From assembly GCA_001949185.1 (NCBI GenBank), contig BDGG01000013.1, positions 1,361,718-1,425,717 of the forward strand: a DNA stretch of 64,000 nt, read 5' to 3'. The translations under genes were made by a program, and so were the position numbers. Positions 46,660 through 56,817 of this stretch are shown in pieces. The notes beneath the pieces were generated by a model. That model was not told the origin of the DNA. It worked only from the letters and a program-made list of their open reading frames with translations, and searched no databases. The DNA is from Ramazzottius varieornatus. Lineage: Eukaryota > Tardigrada > Eutardigrada > Parachela > Ramazzottiidae. The first letter of the stretch is position 1. The number at the start of each line of letters is the position of its first letter.

Positions 46660-47508
46660 CTATCGTTGGGGAAAGAACGCGTTGACAGAGTACAATCTTT
46701 GCCTGCACTTGGCCGTCACTTTGTCCACTTGGGCTGTCCATTCGAGCTTGCTTGAGAATGTTACGCCGAGACAAACTGCTTCATTCACCAAAGGGATCTT
46801 CTTGCCACTAATCACGTAGTATTCGCCTGGAACCTTCACACTCTTGTCTCGCTTGTTCGAGATCCGGAGGTGCTGCGACTTTTCCGGATTGATTTCGAGG
46901 CCGACTTCTTTACACCATGCTTCTAACCGTTGGAGAGCTTGCTGGAGGACAACGCAGTCTTCATGTTTCTTGATTGTTCGAGACAGAACAATGTCATCGG
47001 CGTACTGCATGACCGTGGAACTGATGCTTTTGGCTAGGCTGTTAACGGCAACGGTGAAGAGAAGTGGGCCAAGAATTGAACCCTGCGGCACACCAGATGG
47101 GACAGATTGTTCCGACGAGAAATGTCCCTCAACCACGACTCTTTGGCTCCTTCCTTTCAAGTAATCAGACAGCAAACCTTTCATCTCACCATTCACTCCA
47201 TGACTTGACAGGCTAGTGACGATGGACGAGTGCGGAAGCTTGTCGAAGGCTTTCGAACAGTCCAAAAGAACCACGTCTTCTTCGTCTCTTTGTAAGAGGG
47301 CTTGTGAGTATGGGTGAGCCATATGGAGCAACTGCATTTCCGTCGACCTCTGCTTTCTGAATCCGTACTGCGTATCTGAAAGTAGATTATTCTTATCAAG
47401 ATAGTTACTCAGATGACTCGCCACAATCTTCTCGAACAGTTTGGATAATGGTGGTAGAAGGGAGATGGGACGAAAGGAAGAGCTTCCCTTCTTTGGTATT
47501 GGTACCAC
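46660..47508 (-). pseudogene. LINE reverse transcriptase (copy B)
   Basis: Copies element RNA into DNA at the target. This 282-codon piece shows PIPKKGSSSFRPISLLPPL (motif 0-1), QYGFRKQRSTEMQLLHM (motif 2), VVLLDCSKAFDKLPH (motif A), GVPQGSILGPLLF (motif B), QYADDIVL (catalytic motif C, about 46990) and LEINPEKSQ (motif D). It is separated from the endonuclease by a stop and a frameshift, and continues in another frame after 46660 with KQLLYKSLVRAVHDYA. The motif spacing fits the Jockey/CR1 group of non-LTR elements; exact clade not determined. Confidence 0.88.
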
Positions 47509-47641
47509 TTCGGTCTGCTTTCACGCTGTGGGGAATTCTCTTTTGCTGACGATCAGGTTGAACAGTCTTGACAAGGGATATACTACGGATGTTCCCGCGA
47601 TCTTGAGTAGCTGGTTGGTTATCAGGAAGGAACCAGCAGCT

Positions 47642-49051
47642 TTAGCAGAGTCTAGGCGTTGGATTTGCTTCAAGATCACCGAGGTAGTGAAGTGGCGGGC
47701 AGTGGGGTGTCTCTGGGGGCTCAACACGTATCGGCTCACCATGGCTAACGGTTGATGGCAGGCAGTGGCGTGGACAGGCAGAGTACACTTTGGAGAATTC
47801 TTGGCTGATGAACTCGGCTTTGTCTTGCGCATCTACGATGTACTTCTCATCATGACCAGGTATCGGGATAGGCGGGATAGATGCAGCGGAGGTGTTCTTC
47901 TTGACATGTTTCGAGACTGCTCGGGGATTTCTGCGGGATGCTTTTGCGATGCCATAAAGACGACGATGCTTGTCAGACTGGATGATCCTTCTCTTGCTAA
48001 CTTCGAGCTCCTTCCAACTTGAATAATCTGCTTGATCCCTTGTTCTTCTCCGTTTCTTAAAGGCACTTCCACATCTTCGCAAGCTATCAATAGCTCTTTC
48101 GGAGAGGGAAGGACGATGAAGACGCTTGGCTCCGATAGACTTCAACTGAAAAGCACTCTTCGCAGCAGCGATGAATTTATCCTGAAAAACAGTAACGGCA
48201 ACATCGACATTGCACATCAAATCAAACACCTGGCCCCAATTAACCGATGATAGTGCAGTCTTGAAAACATTGATATTCTCTCCGTCAATTTTCCACACCA
48301 GCTTTGGCTTCGTCTTGAAGTTCGGAGTCATAAGCATCAGCTTGGTTTCGATGGCTTGATGGTCACATGTAGCTGAAGGTGGGTTAACGATCCTGGTGTT
48401 GCGAACGAAGCCCAGTTGGGTAACGAAGAGCTGGTCGAGTGATGACTCGCTTCGTCCCCGCTTTCGAGTGGTGCCTTTCACTTTCTGCCACAGTTTAAAC
48501 TCGTTCTTCAACTGGATCAAATCCCTGTCCCTTTCCGACTTTCCACTTGTATCGCCATCCCAGACTATCTTTGGACAATTAAAGTCACCAACTAGGAAAA
48601 TATTCCGCCGTAAGAATGGTGGAAAGAGCTCCATCGACGTGCGAAGCTCCGAGAAGACTTGGGTATCGTAAGCTGGCGCATAAACTACTCCGATCAGGAC
48701 GTTCAAATGCAAGCAAATCAGCTTGATCCACATCACCTCCACACCGTCCACTTCCAGGCTCTCCATTCTGACAGCTTGTAGCCCCTTCTTGATGGCGATG
48801 GCTACTCCTCCTCCCGCTTGCTTCTTGCATCCTTCTCGATCCTTCCGGAAGAGATTGCAATGTTCAGGGTCAGCAATCAAACAATCAGGGGTAGAGTTAT
48901 CTGCCCAAGTTTCGACCAACGCGACGATATCCGCCTTCTTCTCGCCCATCCATCTCTTGGTCTCCTCGCTTTTGCTTCTGATGCCATTGACGTTTCCGTA
49001 CAAGAACGTCAGCTTCTTCCCGATTTCACCTGAAAACCTAAGAGGAGGCAT
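47642..49051 (-). CDS. LINE endonuclease frame (copy B)
   Basis: An uninterrupted 469-codon frame. The N-terminal 230 residues form an apurinic-endonuclease-like domain that nicks target DNA: FLYGNVNGIRSK, VALVETW (catalytic Glu), VVYAPAY, LVGDFNCPK, SLDQLFVT and the final ATCDHQAIE (Ser/Asp-His site). After it comes a basic linker leading to the reverse transcriptase. The frame ends in TPRLC with the RT continuing in another frame. The intact length suggests a fairly recent insertion. Confidence 0.88.
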   Translation of the reverse strand: MPPLRFSGEIGKKLTFLYGNVNGIRSKSEETKRWMGEKKADIVALVETWADNSTPDCLIADPEHCNLFRKDREGCKKQAGGGVAIAIKKGLQAVRMESLEVDGVEVMWIKLICLHLNVLIGVVYAPAYDTQVFSELRTSMELFPPFLRRNIFLVGDFNCPKIVWDGDTSGKSERDRDLIQLKNEFKLWQKVKGTTRKRGRSESSLDQLFVTQLGFVRNTRIVNPPSATCDHQAIETKLMLMTPNFKTKPKLVWKIDGENINVFKTALSSVNWGQVFDLMCNVDVAVTVFQDKFIAAAKSAFQLKSIGAKRLHRPSLSERAIDSLRRCGSAFKKRRRTRDQADYSSWKELEVSKRRIIQSDKHRRLYGIAKASRRNPRAVSKHVKKNTSAASIPPIPIPGHDEKYIVDAQDKAEFISQEFSKVYSACPRHCLPSTVSHGEPIRVEPPETPHCPPLHYLGDLEANPTPRLC

Positions 49052-49199
49052 CTCGCAGTCGATAAGAGAGGTGAATATTGATTAATCTTGTTGTGAGTTC
49101 CGACTGTGCGAACAATACCGGTGCATCTTGACAACCATCAAACGAAAATGTTTGACGTGATGATACAGACTTCAGCTTCTTCTAGCATACGTCGACTGG

Positions 49200-49613
49200 T
49201 CAGCATCCGGAACCAGCTTTCGGATTCTGAAGACTACTTTCTGACGGAATTTTTGTGGCACCAGTACAGTTTAGAAGGTTGAAGAGGCGAGGGAGTGGAT
49301 ATACGAGAGCAAAGCCAGCAGTCAGAGCATTTGTTAGAAGGTACGAGCCTGCTACTTTCTTCACATGGATGTTCTTCAGTACTCTCCATACTTCCGGTGC
49401 TGAGACTTTTGAGTTTTGCAACCACTCCTTACATTTCGTCAAAGTTGACTGAGCTTCGTTTTTTGGGTGGTGGCAGTGGTGGTCACAGTCGACATAATCT
49501 TTCAGGAAGACGGAGGCAATGTGGTTAGCTTTGTATTTCGGATGGACCAGGTACTTCTCTTCTGCGCCAGGTAGAGGGATAGGAGGAAGACTTTCTGACT
49601 TTATGGCGACCAT
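49200..49613 (-). mobile_element. LINE fragment C
   Basis: A 137-codon piece matching the linker between endonuclease and RT of copy B: LPPIPLPGAEEKYLV against IPPIPIPGHDEKYIV, then VAGSYLLTNALTAGFALVYP against AAGSFLITNQLLK...VVYP. Same strand as copies A and B and just upstream of B. Confidence 0.75.
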
Positions 49614-50452
49614 TCACTACTCGCTCTCATGAAACTGAAATGGGAAAACGTTGACCTCATCAACGTCGACGAGGTTATTGTGGCGAAGCATTTCACCTCT
49701 GTAGGTGATACACTCGTCGGGTTCGCAAGGACGGGACGGTAACAAGTAATATTCTAGTTTGCGCATCGATCACGGCAAGTGAAAGGGGACCAGGCCCACT
49801 TGACCGAAAAGCACGACTGCCTTCGACAGACTTTCAACCACAAGCACGCCGAGGAAGTTTGGGCCAGTAGAAAGTATGGACCAGGCGGAAAAGACGACAA
49901 AGTACAGATCCATCAGTAGAAAGTTGTCGAAAAGTGCATTACAGCGAATTGGTCGCGTACGTATGTACTTCCTGCCGCTGTTTCGGAATGGCCGGGCTCA
50001 AACTTCCTCGGCGTGCTTGTACAGTAGTTCAACCAGATCGTCAATAAGGTCGACGGCGAATGGCGGATATGTGCAGTGTCCCAAAACACGGGGTACATGG
50101 TGTCACAGGGGAGTCCAAAGGAGGAAAAAACAATCCATACCATATCACAGGAATGAAAAGACACATGTACCTGGTCTTGGATAGAGAGGAAACAAAGTGA
50201 TTTTGCCAGTTTGAACTTCTTGCACTCACTAACACTTCCAGCACGATCGTTTTCATGTTTGCAGAATACTACCGCCCTCTTTGCGTATACAGAAATTTTA
50301 TTGGCTGGTACCGTGTTGCGGAGGCTGGTCCAACCAACAGGCAATTTTCGAAATTTCAAAATTCGGATAATTGGCAGGCCATGAACGCCAAATCTCAAAA
50401 GGCAGAACTGGTTGTCTTGATTTTCTTCTAACCGCACTGATGACTACGAAAT
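49614..50452. other. Intergenic with one MITE
   Basis: Apart from the inverted-repeat element at 49840-50020 I see no gene. Frames on both strands are short and motif-free. Confidence 0.5.
49840..50020. mobile_element. MITE-like element, 181 bp
   Basis: 26-bp inverted termini (ACAAGCACGCCGAGGAAGTT at the left) match at 25 of 26 positions. The interior contains GACCAGGCGGAAAAGACGAC and GTCGAAAAGTGCATTACAGC, shared with the element at 56474. No clear target duplication. Confidence 0.8.
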
Positions 50453-50773
50453 TTATCCCAGGCTCGGCTTCGATAGATAAGACTGTCCCCAGTGCTCCAG
50501 TTTTTTTCTAAGCGAATACCGTGCACGTGTCTTGCGCGAAGAGCCGAAACACCAAATTTCACCAAAACCACCCGGAACCGTAGAAACAATCTCCTGCGTG
50601 CTGGGGTTTTGCTGACCGCTGGTCATTAGTGTTGCTTTGGTGAGAAGACCGAGGTACATGCAAACAAAAAGCCCTAGACCCGAAAGACCAAAAGCTAAAA
50701 CTGGAAGGTAAATAAAACTGAGCGATTGTATACACAAAGAGGACGGTCGTACGCAGAGTGTTAATATAGTCAT
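50453..50773 (-). CDS. Possible small membrane protein or exon, unrecognised
   Basis: A 106-codon frame from ATG with one or two hydrophobic segments (LSFIYLPVLAFGLSGLGLFV, about 19-38) and a basic tail (RKTRARYSLRKK). No family recognised, and no splice or neighbour support. An overlapping frame is also hydrophobic, which weakens the case. Confidence 0.2.
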   Translation of the reverse strand: MTILTLCVRPSSLCIQSLSFIYLPVLAFGLSGLGLFVCMYLGLLTKATLMTSGQQNPSTQEIVSTVPGGFGEIWCFGSSRKTRARYSLRKKLEHWGQSYLSKPSLG

Positions 50774-50923
50774 TATACTGACGAAATAAAATATTTTCCA
50801 TTAATCAGAAACACTGTGGACTCTTCGCTCGTTTCAACCGTTTAACCGTTTAACCGTGAACGGTGAAGCTGCCTTGGTCGAAGAGAACAAAGCCAGACTT
50901 CAGGGGAAAATAACCGGTAAGAT

Positions 50924-51343
50924 TCAACGATGAGCTTCCTGATTAGATTTTGCTGGTGCAGGGGTACTGCTTGACCAAGGGAGTGAGCTGGTACTTGTCA
51001 CTGCCAAGCGGATATCCACCGTGTTATATTGGTCGTCATCCGTGCATCCACAGTGCATGTATATTTCACTAGGACGTTCGAGACTAGAGTAGTAATGTCC
51101 CGTGGAGTCAACCAAGGCGGAGAACGCTGGCGAACGAGCAATCAAGATGGCACGATGCACAGGCTTCTCAGTGCCATCCGAAGACACCAGGACGGGATCG
51201 CGACCGACTGGCGATTCGTACAAACCGACAAGGCTTTGACGAAAACTGTCCCAGGTTTCGAAAGAGAAGAGTCGGCTATCGGACGGTAAGGCCTCTAATG
51301 CCATACATTCTACCTCAGCTCGTAGGATCAGCAGTTCATCCAT
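50924..51343 (-). CDS. Partial BTB/POZ-domain protein
   Basis: BTB domains mediate dimerisation and often recruit cullin-3. This 139-codon frame begins with a helical N terminus (ELLILRAEVECMALEALP), then the first half of a BTB fold: DPVLVSSDGTEKPVHRAILIARSPAFSAL (about 51-79), with the hallmark HRAIL-x-ARS-x-F. The rest of the domain is missing. The frame ends in a Ser/Pro-rich stretch after YNTVDIRLAV, where a donor or a break probably occurs. No second-half exon is seen before 50.4 kb, so it is either truncated or continues through an exon I cannot identify. Confidence 0.5.
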   Translation of the reverse strand: MDELLILRAEVECMALEALPSDSRLFSFETWDSFRQSLVGLYESPVGRDPVLVSSDGTEKPVHRAILIARSPAFSALVDSTGHYYSSLERPSEIYMHCGCTDDDQYNTVDIRLAVTSTSSLPWSSSTPAPAKSNQEAHR

Positions 51344-51898
51344 CAGAACCGACGAGGCTCTGTGCGAAGTGTAGACCGATGGGTGACAAAAATTGAAGGG
51401 AAATGCGCGAATAAATCAAAACCACGGATTTTGTGGATTTTGCAGGGAAACTAGTTCTTCTAGCAAAAATCGTGACTTACTCTCGGAGCCAAAACTTCAG
51501 ACTTACCACCGCTCCTCATGTAGACCAGTCTTCTCTCTAGTTATTGTTACTGTGGAAACCGGTTGTGAAGACCCAAAAGAGAGGAGCGTACTGAAGTGCT
51601 ACGGAGCCATCTGCAGGCTGCTTGCATGGTGGTCCGGTGATGGTGGTACTCAGTTCAAAGTTACTCACACTGTCGCTACATTATCTTGACGGAGCTGTTG
51701 AAAGCTCTCAACGAATAAGCACAATTACTGTACCTGGGGCGCAGCTGTCAGGTTCCGCTTTTCGGGTGTCGGAGGTTGTTGCAACTAGCTTCTACCTGCG
51801 GACCTACTGTCAACTTTTTCCTCCAATTCGGTGAAGTCGTCAGCGCAATCTCACTCGACAGCTTTGGGCGTTATTAGGTATAAGGGGAACAAAGCGAA
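51344..51898. other. Intergenic, no gene seen
   Basis: Short frames only; nothing recognisable. Confidence 0.5.
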
Positions 51899-52076
51899 GT
51901 TGTCAGGCATGGGGGAGTTGTCAGGTCGAACTTTTTCTTTCCGCTCATCCGAATCTTTCGGTTTAACTTGGTTTGACAGATAAAGACCTAGATTTGTACC
52001 CCACTTCAAACCAGGGAATTCGGATGAGCGGAAGGCAGAAAGTTCGACCTGACAAGTCCACCAAGCCTGACAACTC
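51899..52076. mobile_element. MITE-like element, 178 bp, long inverted termini
   Basis: Roughly 55-bp inverted arms. Left arm: GTTGTCAGG twice, then TCGAACTTT and TTCCGCTCATCCGAAT (ending about 51954). The right arm from about 52018 is its complement. No coding sequence; no clear target duplication. Confidence 0.85.
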
Positions 52077-53114
52077 CGCCATGTTTACCTCGTGTAGAAT
52101 TCGCGAGCCGGTAAGAGTAAGGTCTTTCTTACACTTACACTGTAAGCGCATTTCCGTGAGCTGACAAGCTTTGAGAACTCAGTTTGCGATCTTCGGCAAA
52201 GCTCTCGCGAGATACCGCAAGGCTACCGGTCACCTACGTACTCTCGCCCACTACTCAGGCCTCAGTTGCAGTTTGGAACATTCATTCTCCGAAACTGCAT
52301 TGAATCCTTCCTAAACATGCGGGAGCAATTTCTGTTGTTGATTTTGTTCGTTGCTTGTGATGGATCATATTATAGTGGGTACGCCACTTAAATTCCAAGT
52401 ACTCTAGGTAAGTGTACCGTCCGTCGTCAGCCTACGCGACCTCGAAAACAGTGCTCGGCAGTCTGCAGGTAATTACAGAGCATAGTTTATTGTTGTCAAC
52501 TTCTTCCGGTTTAGCTAGCCGAACTACACCTCGGGTGACAACCACCCCGTCTACTGATGCCTGTGACTACAAGCAAGATCGTCTCCCGCAGAATGTCCAC
52601 CCCACAATTTACGACCTCGAAATGCAGACATCGATTCCCAACAGAAATTTTAACGGGTCAGTGCGCATCACGCTGAAGATCCTCCAAGAAACGACGATGG
52701 TGGTACTGCACGCTAAAGACCTGACGATTCTCTCGGCTACTCTGACGGAAGACTCCTTGGATAGGAAGAACTTGATCGGTCGAATGGAAATGTGCGAAGC
52801 GTCAAGTCAGTTACAGTTGACGAGCAAGACACAGCTTATGCCAATGGTGAAGTACACGCTGGAATTCATCTTCCAAGCACCATTCAGAGACGATTTGCAT
52901 GGATATTATGGCAGCGATTATCTTGATGATACCGGGAAGAAAGTGTAAGGGTGGAGTTGCCTTTTTCGTTCCTGTTTTTATTGTCCGAGTACGAGAAGTA
53001 CGAGTCCAGAAGTACTCGTACAAATGGAGTATAATTACGATGGGAAACATCATCTGTAGAACTTTGGCAACGACGCAATCTGAGGACTTGTTCGCACGGA
53101 CGGCCTTTCCGTGT

Positions 53115-53149
53115 TTCGACGAGCCAGCATTCAAAGCTGGCTCGTCGAA
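53115..53149 (+). repeat. Perfect 14-bp hairpin inside an aminopeptidase exon
   Basis: TTCGACGAGCCAGC, a 7-base loop, then its exact complement GCTGGCTCGTCGAA. The left arm encodes the conserved FDEPA motif; the right arm encodes GSSN, where the family has ordinary strand sequence. Confidence 0.95.
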
Positions 53150-53448
53150 TGAAACTCACGACAGCGATTTGCTAGCCCTGTTCAATACACCGGTGAAATC
53201 GACGGTATAATTGTATTTCTGACAAACTTGCATTACCTTCGCTGAAAGGCTCATGGAAGATGTGGAAATCTGGTCTTTCAGGAAGCCGTTGCGGGAAGGC
53301 CCGAGCTGATCACGACCAGCTACGAGGATACACCTTTGATGTCGACTTACCTGGTGGCTTTCACAATCTGTGACTTTGGGAAGATCTCCGCCAAAAGTCG
53401 AAGTGGAATAGAAGTATAAATGTTTTTCCCCAGACAAATACGAGTACT

Positions 53449-53606
53449 ACGTACTGTAAAATTCGCTGCGTCCGCACGATACGTCATCGTGCACGCTAAG
53501 TACACCTCGGTTCGGCTTTACTGCCTGTCGACCCCCTTCGGGGTTGCATCGTTACACAGGTGTACGGACTGCGCCGACGCAGCGAAGTATAGAAACAGTA
53601 TATAAC
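53449..53606. repeat. Multi-stem foldback element in an aminopeptidase intron
   Basis: Outer arms TTCGCTGCGTC (about 53462) and GACGCAGCGAA (about 53575), extending outward to ACTGT/ACAGT. Inner stems GCACGAT/ATCGTGC, GTACACCT/AGGTGTAC and CCCC/GGGG. About 155 bp, within the intron 53414-53656. Confidence 0.75.
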
Positions 53607-56151
53607 TTCGGTCGCTAAGGTTTGAATGACATGATGGGAAATTTCTCTGCTTGCAGGTGTCTTTCTACGCAGTCCGGCAGAAGCTCAGCCAGACAGACTT
53701 TGCTCTGCAAATTGCGATCGGCGCCCTGGACTTTCACGAGAAGTTTCTCAATATACCTTACCCACTGTCTAAACTCGGTGCATACCTTGAACGTATAAGG
53801 TAGCGTCGTGCTTCTGGATTTCCCAGTCACAAAGTTTGGGTATTACTTTCAGACCTAATTGCTATCCCTGACTTCGCGTCTATTGCCATGGAAAACTGGG
53901 AGCTAATGTACGTGAGATCCACAGTTCGAAGTTTGCGGATTTCTCCGTACAAAGACCAACCTTTCGCTCGTTTTTCATTACAGCTCCTACCGGGAACAGT
54001 GGGTGCTGTTCGATCCCAAAGAATACGGTGTTTCCCAGATGGATCTCGTCTCCACCACCGTTGCTCACGAGATTGCCCACCAATGGTGTGGCAACCTGGT
54101 GACCATGACATGGTGGGATCAACTTTGGCTGAACGAAGGCTTTGCTACCTTCATGCAGCAACTGGGTGCCGACGCGGCGATGCCTGCGCTCGGTGCCTTC
54201 TCACGGTTCTCAACTTCCATTATGCAGTCCGTGCTAACGTTAGACACCCTGAGCAGCACACACCCATCCTGACCAATGTTACGGTAAATAAAGTGCATCT
54301 GCATGCCCCGTTAGACGTTAGTTTGCTCAGTTTACAGCTTGGTGTATGCAGGTACATGAACATCTGTTGCATTCGTTTTCCGGCTTTTTGGTGTCATTGT
54401 ACAACTCTCCCATTCTTGACGGTCGTGTCAATGCTTCGCTTTTTTTCTTGGAGGATCCTTCGGAAATTGCCGCACTCTTTGACGAAATCACCTATTCGAA
54501 AGGAGCGTCGGTGCTTCTGATGCTGTACGAGTCCCTCGGCCCTCCAGTCTTCCAAAAAGGCGTCACGAACTATCTGAACGAACACAAATTCGGCAATGCC
54601 GTATCCGAAGCTTTGTGGTCTTCTCTAGACGACGCATGGCTCAGCAACACACCCCGTATCACGACGAAGAAAATAGCGGACAAATGGACGTTGCAGGCAA
54701 AGCCGCTTTACAGCCAGACAGGAGATTTGCCTCAGTATCTCAGAAGAGAATCAGTCCGGCTACAATGTTCTCCGTCAGGCCGAGCAGTTCGGAGAAGAGT
54801 TGGATAATCCCGCTGAACTATCTGACAGCGTCCTCGCCCCAGAACGTAACGAATCTGTGGCTGGATGAACCGACGAAGAGTTGCAATTGGGGCAGTGGAA
54901 CAGAGATAGTTCAAACTGAACGCGGGACAGAGGGGCTTCTATCGCGTGTACTATGACCCATGCGTTGACAGAGGCTCTGAAGGAAAACCCGGAAGTAATG
55001 GCGCCGGCTGACAAAGCGAACCTCTTAGATGACGCTTTCAGCCTTGCTAAGCAACTCGGTTTTCATTCAGTACTGTAATGTAATGCTTCTTCCGCGTGTA
55101 TACAGCGTGTCATGATTTTCTTCCAGAATTGGTCAGGGGGATCTGGCCATTGCATTCAGCTTGGCGGCATATTTAACCAAAGAACGGCACTTCGTCCCCT
55201 GGATCACCGTCACGACGCACTTTGACTGGATAGATGCCATCCTCTTCGACACGGATGCTTTCGCAAAGTTTCGCCGCTGGCGCCAAAAGCTGATCCGGCG
55301 GGCCTTTGCCAACATATCCTGTTCATCGGTTCCTTCTGACAATATCTTTCTAAGGTTCGGTACAACAATCCCCATTTTTCTCTCATCCATTATTACAGTG
55401 TCAGGGATGCAGTCGTTGGACGAATGACAACGCAGGTCTTCTGTTTCAGGCGTCAATGTCTGCAGATCTTCGAAGAAGTCTGTCGCGCTGACTTACCAGC
55501 GTGTATCCAAACGTCAAGACAGATGTTCGACGAGGGAGCCACTCCGGTCGATTTGCGCGCTGCAGTTTGTCACGCAGTGATAAAGCATGGAAGTACAGAA
55601 GACTGGAACCGCTTGTGGGGCAGATATCTCACTACACAGATTGCATCGGAAAAGTCCGCTGTTCTAGACGCTTTGACTATTACTCAAAACATTATGCTCG
55701 TTGAACGGTAATAGAACATTGCCCGCTATCACTCCCGCTAATGCCACTTATTCTTTAAACTTCTTTCATTGTTCCGTTCCCTATCAGGTTGCTGAAGTCC
55801 GCCTTCGATCCAGCACTAGTTCGTCCACAGGATTCGATCCAGGTTCTCAAGGGCTTGTCAAAGAATTACGTTGGACGTGATGCAGCGTGGAAAACGATCA
55901 AAGAGTTGTGGGATGACACCCTGGTCGTAACATATGGTGACGACCCAACTCTCATTGACATCTTCAAGTCTTTGCAGTGGATGACGTCCAGCGGCGACTT
56001 GGTGGATGTGAAAGAATTTTTCAGTAAACACGGTCGTGATGTCGGTTCGGGTGCTCTTCCATTGAGTCAGACTGTTGAGACCATTGAACTCCGAAGAAAG
56101 TTCCTTGATAACTCACTGACGACCTTCGATGCTATTCTAGTCAACTCCTGA

Positions 56152-56473
56152 TCTTTTCTTTAATTACTTAAGCTTGAGCACTGAGCTGTTGTAGTGTAGA
56201 TCCATGCTTTGAACATCGAAATACAGTAGAACCGAGTTCATGAAGTTGTCCAAGGACCGACTTCCCGAGTTACGCGTTCTGTCCATGTTACGCCTGCGCA
56301 TGCGGTATCAGGCTAGCGTACTTTCAGATGGCGGGCGCCCTTTGGGGAATGATGTGTCCAGATATTCGATGATACAAAGTCGAAGAACAGTGGGTATACA
56401 CCAGTAAGTGATGTCAACAAACTTTGACTAAGTTAGCATGGAATGCGATTTACCGCTTTGCGCTCATAGTACA
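56152..56473. other. Intergenic 3' of the aminopeptidase
   Basis: No gene. Presumed 3' untranslated and spacer sequence. Confidence 0.5.
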
Positions 56474-56668
56474 CGTACGATGGAAAATCATGGGACAGTA
56501 CAAATTATGGGACAGGCGGAAAGGACGACAAAATGGAAATTCACCGCGTAGGAAAGTGTCGAAAAGTGTATTACTGCGAATCGGTCGGGTACGTACTTGC
56601 TCCCGTACCGCCGTAGCGAAAAGGCCTGTCCCATCATTTTCACTGTCCCATATTTTCCCGTCGTGCGT
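56474..56668. mobile_element. MITE-like element, about 195 bp
   Basis: Inverted arms of about 42 bp: ATGGGACAG...TTATGGGACAGGC on the left (56477-56517) and GCCTGTCCCATCATTTTCAC on the right (about 56623-56664). The interior shares AAGTGTCGAAAAGTGTATTA and GGCGGAAAGGACGAC with the element at 49840. Confidence 0.75.
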
Positions 56669-56817
56669 TTACAGTATACGCACCGATTCCGTGACTTCAC
56701 GCGTAACGTCCAGTTTTCACAAGTAGGAAGCCTGTCGATCGGACGACGACTGCATAGCGAATGTGATCCAATTTTGCCAATATGAAATACACCGACTTAA
56801 TGGTGTACCGTAATTAC

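Larger units (their letters stand above)
46061..49090 (-). mobile_element. LINE copy B, nearly full length, Jockey/CR1-like
   Basis: About 3 kb on the minus strand encoding an APE-type endonuclease (47642-49051) and a reverse transcriptase (about 46450-47700) with a C-terminal tail to about 46081. The 3' end lies against copy A's truncated 5' end, and copies A and B share a 3' segment resembling CTTTTTCTCTG. Frameshifts near 47640-47810, at 47520 and at 46660 make it inactive. Confidence 0.85.
52317..56151 (+). pseudogene. Aminopeptidase N-like M1 zinc peptidase, frameshifted
   Basis: M1 aminopeptidases remove N-terminal residues at the cell surface. Exons: a possible signal-peptide exon at ATG 52317 (MREQFLLLILFVACDG; its join is unresolved), then 52515-52944, 53060-53204, 53282-53413, 53657-53777, 53853-53907, 53984-54283, 54454-55074, 55127-55354, 55450-55707, 55788-56151. 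Marks: LATTQSE...RTAFPCFDEPAFKA, TPLMSTYLVAFTICDF, IPDFASIAMENWEL (GAMEN motif with Ile for Gly), VAHEIAHQW plus LNEGFATF (HExxH-x18-E zinc site, about 54070-54150), FDEITYSKGASV, LNAGQRGFYRVYYD. Breaks: a 1-base loss near 54270 and three frame changes within 54454-55074 (about 54690, 54900, 54957). Splice sites and all other exons stay in phase. Since about 15 kb of neighbouring coding sequence has no such break, recent gene decay is likelier than poor sequence, though a sequencing cause is not excluded. Confidence 0.72.

Noticed and set aside
53116-53204. A shifted frame (RMKLTTAI) after the coding hairpin
   Set aside because: The original frame continues with HDSDLLALFNTPVKST, which fits the family and joins the next exon in phase; the shifted frame hits a stop.
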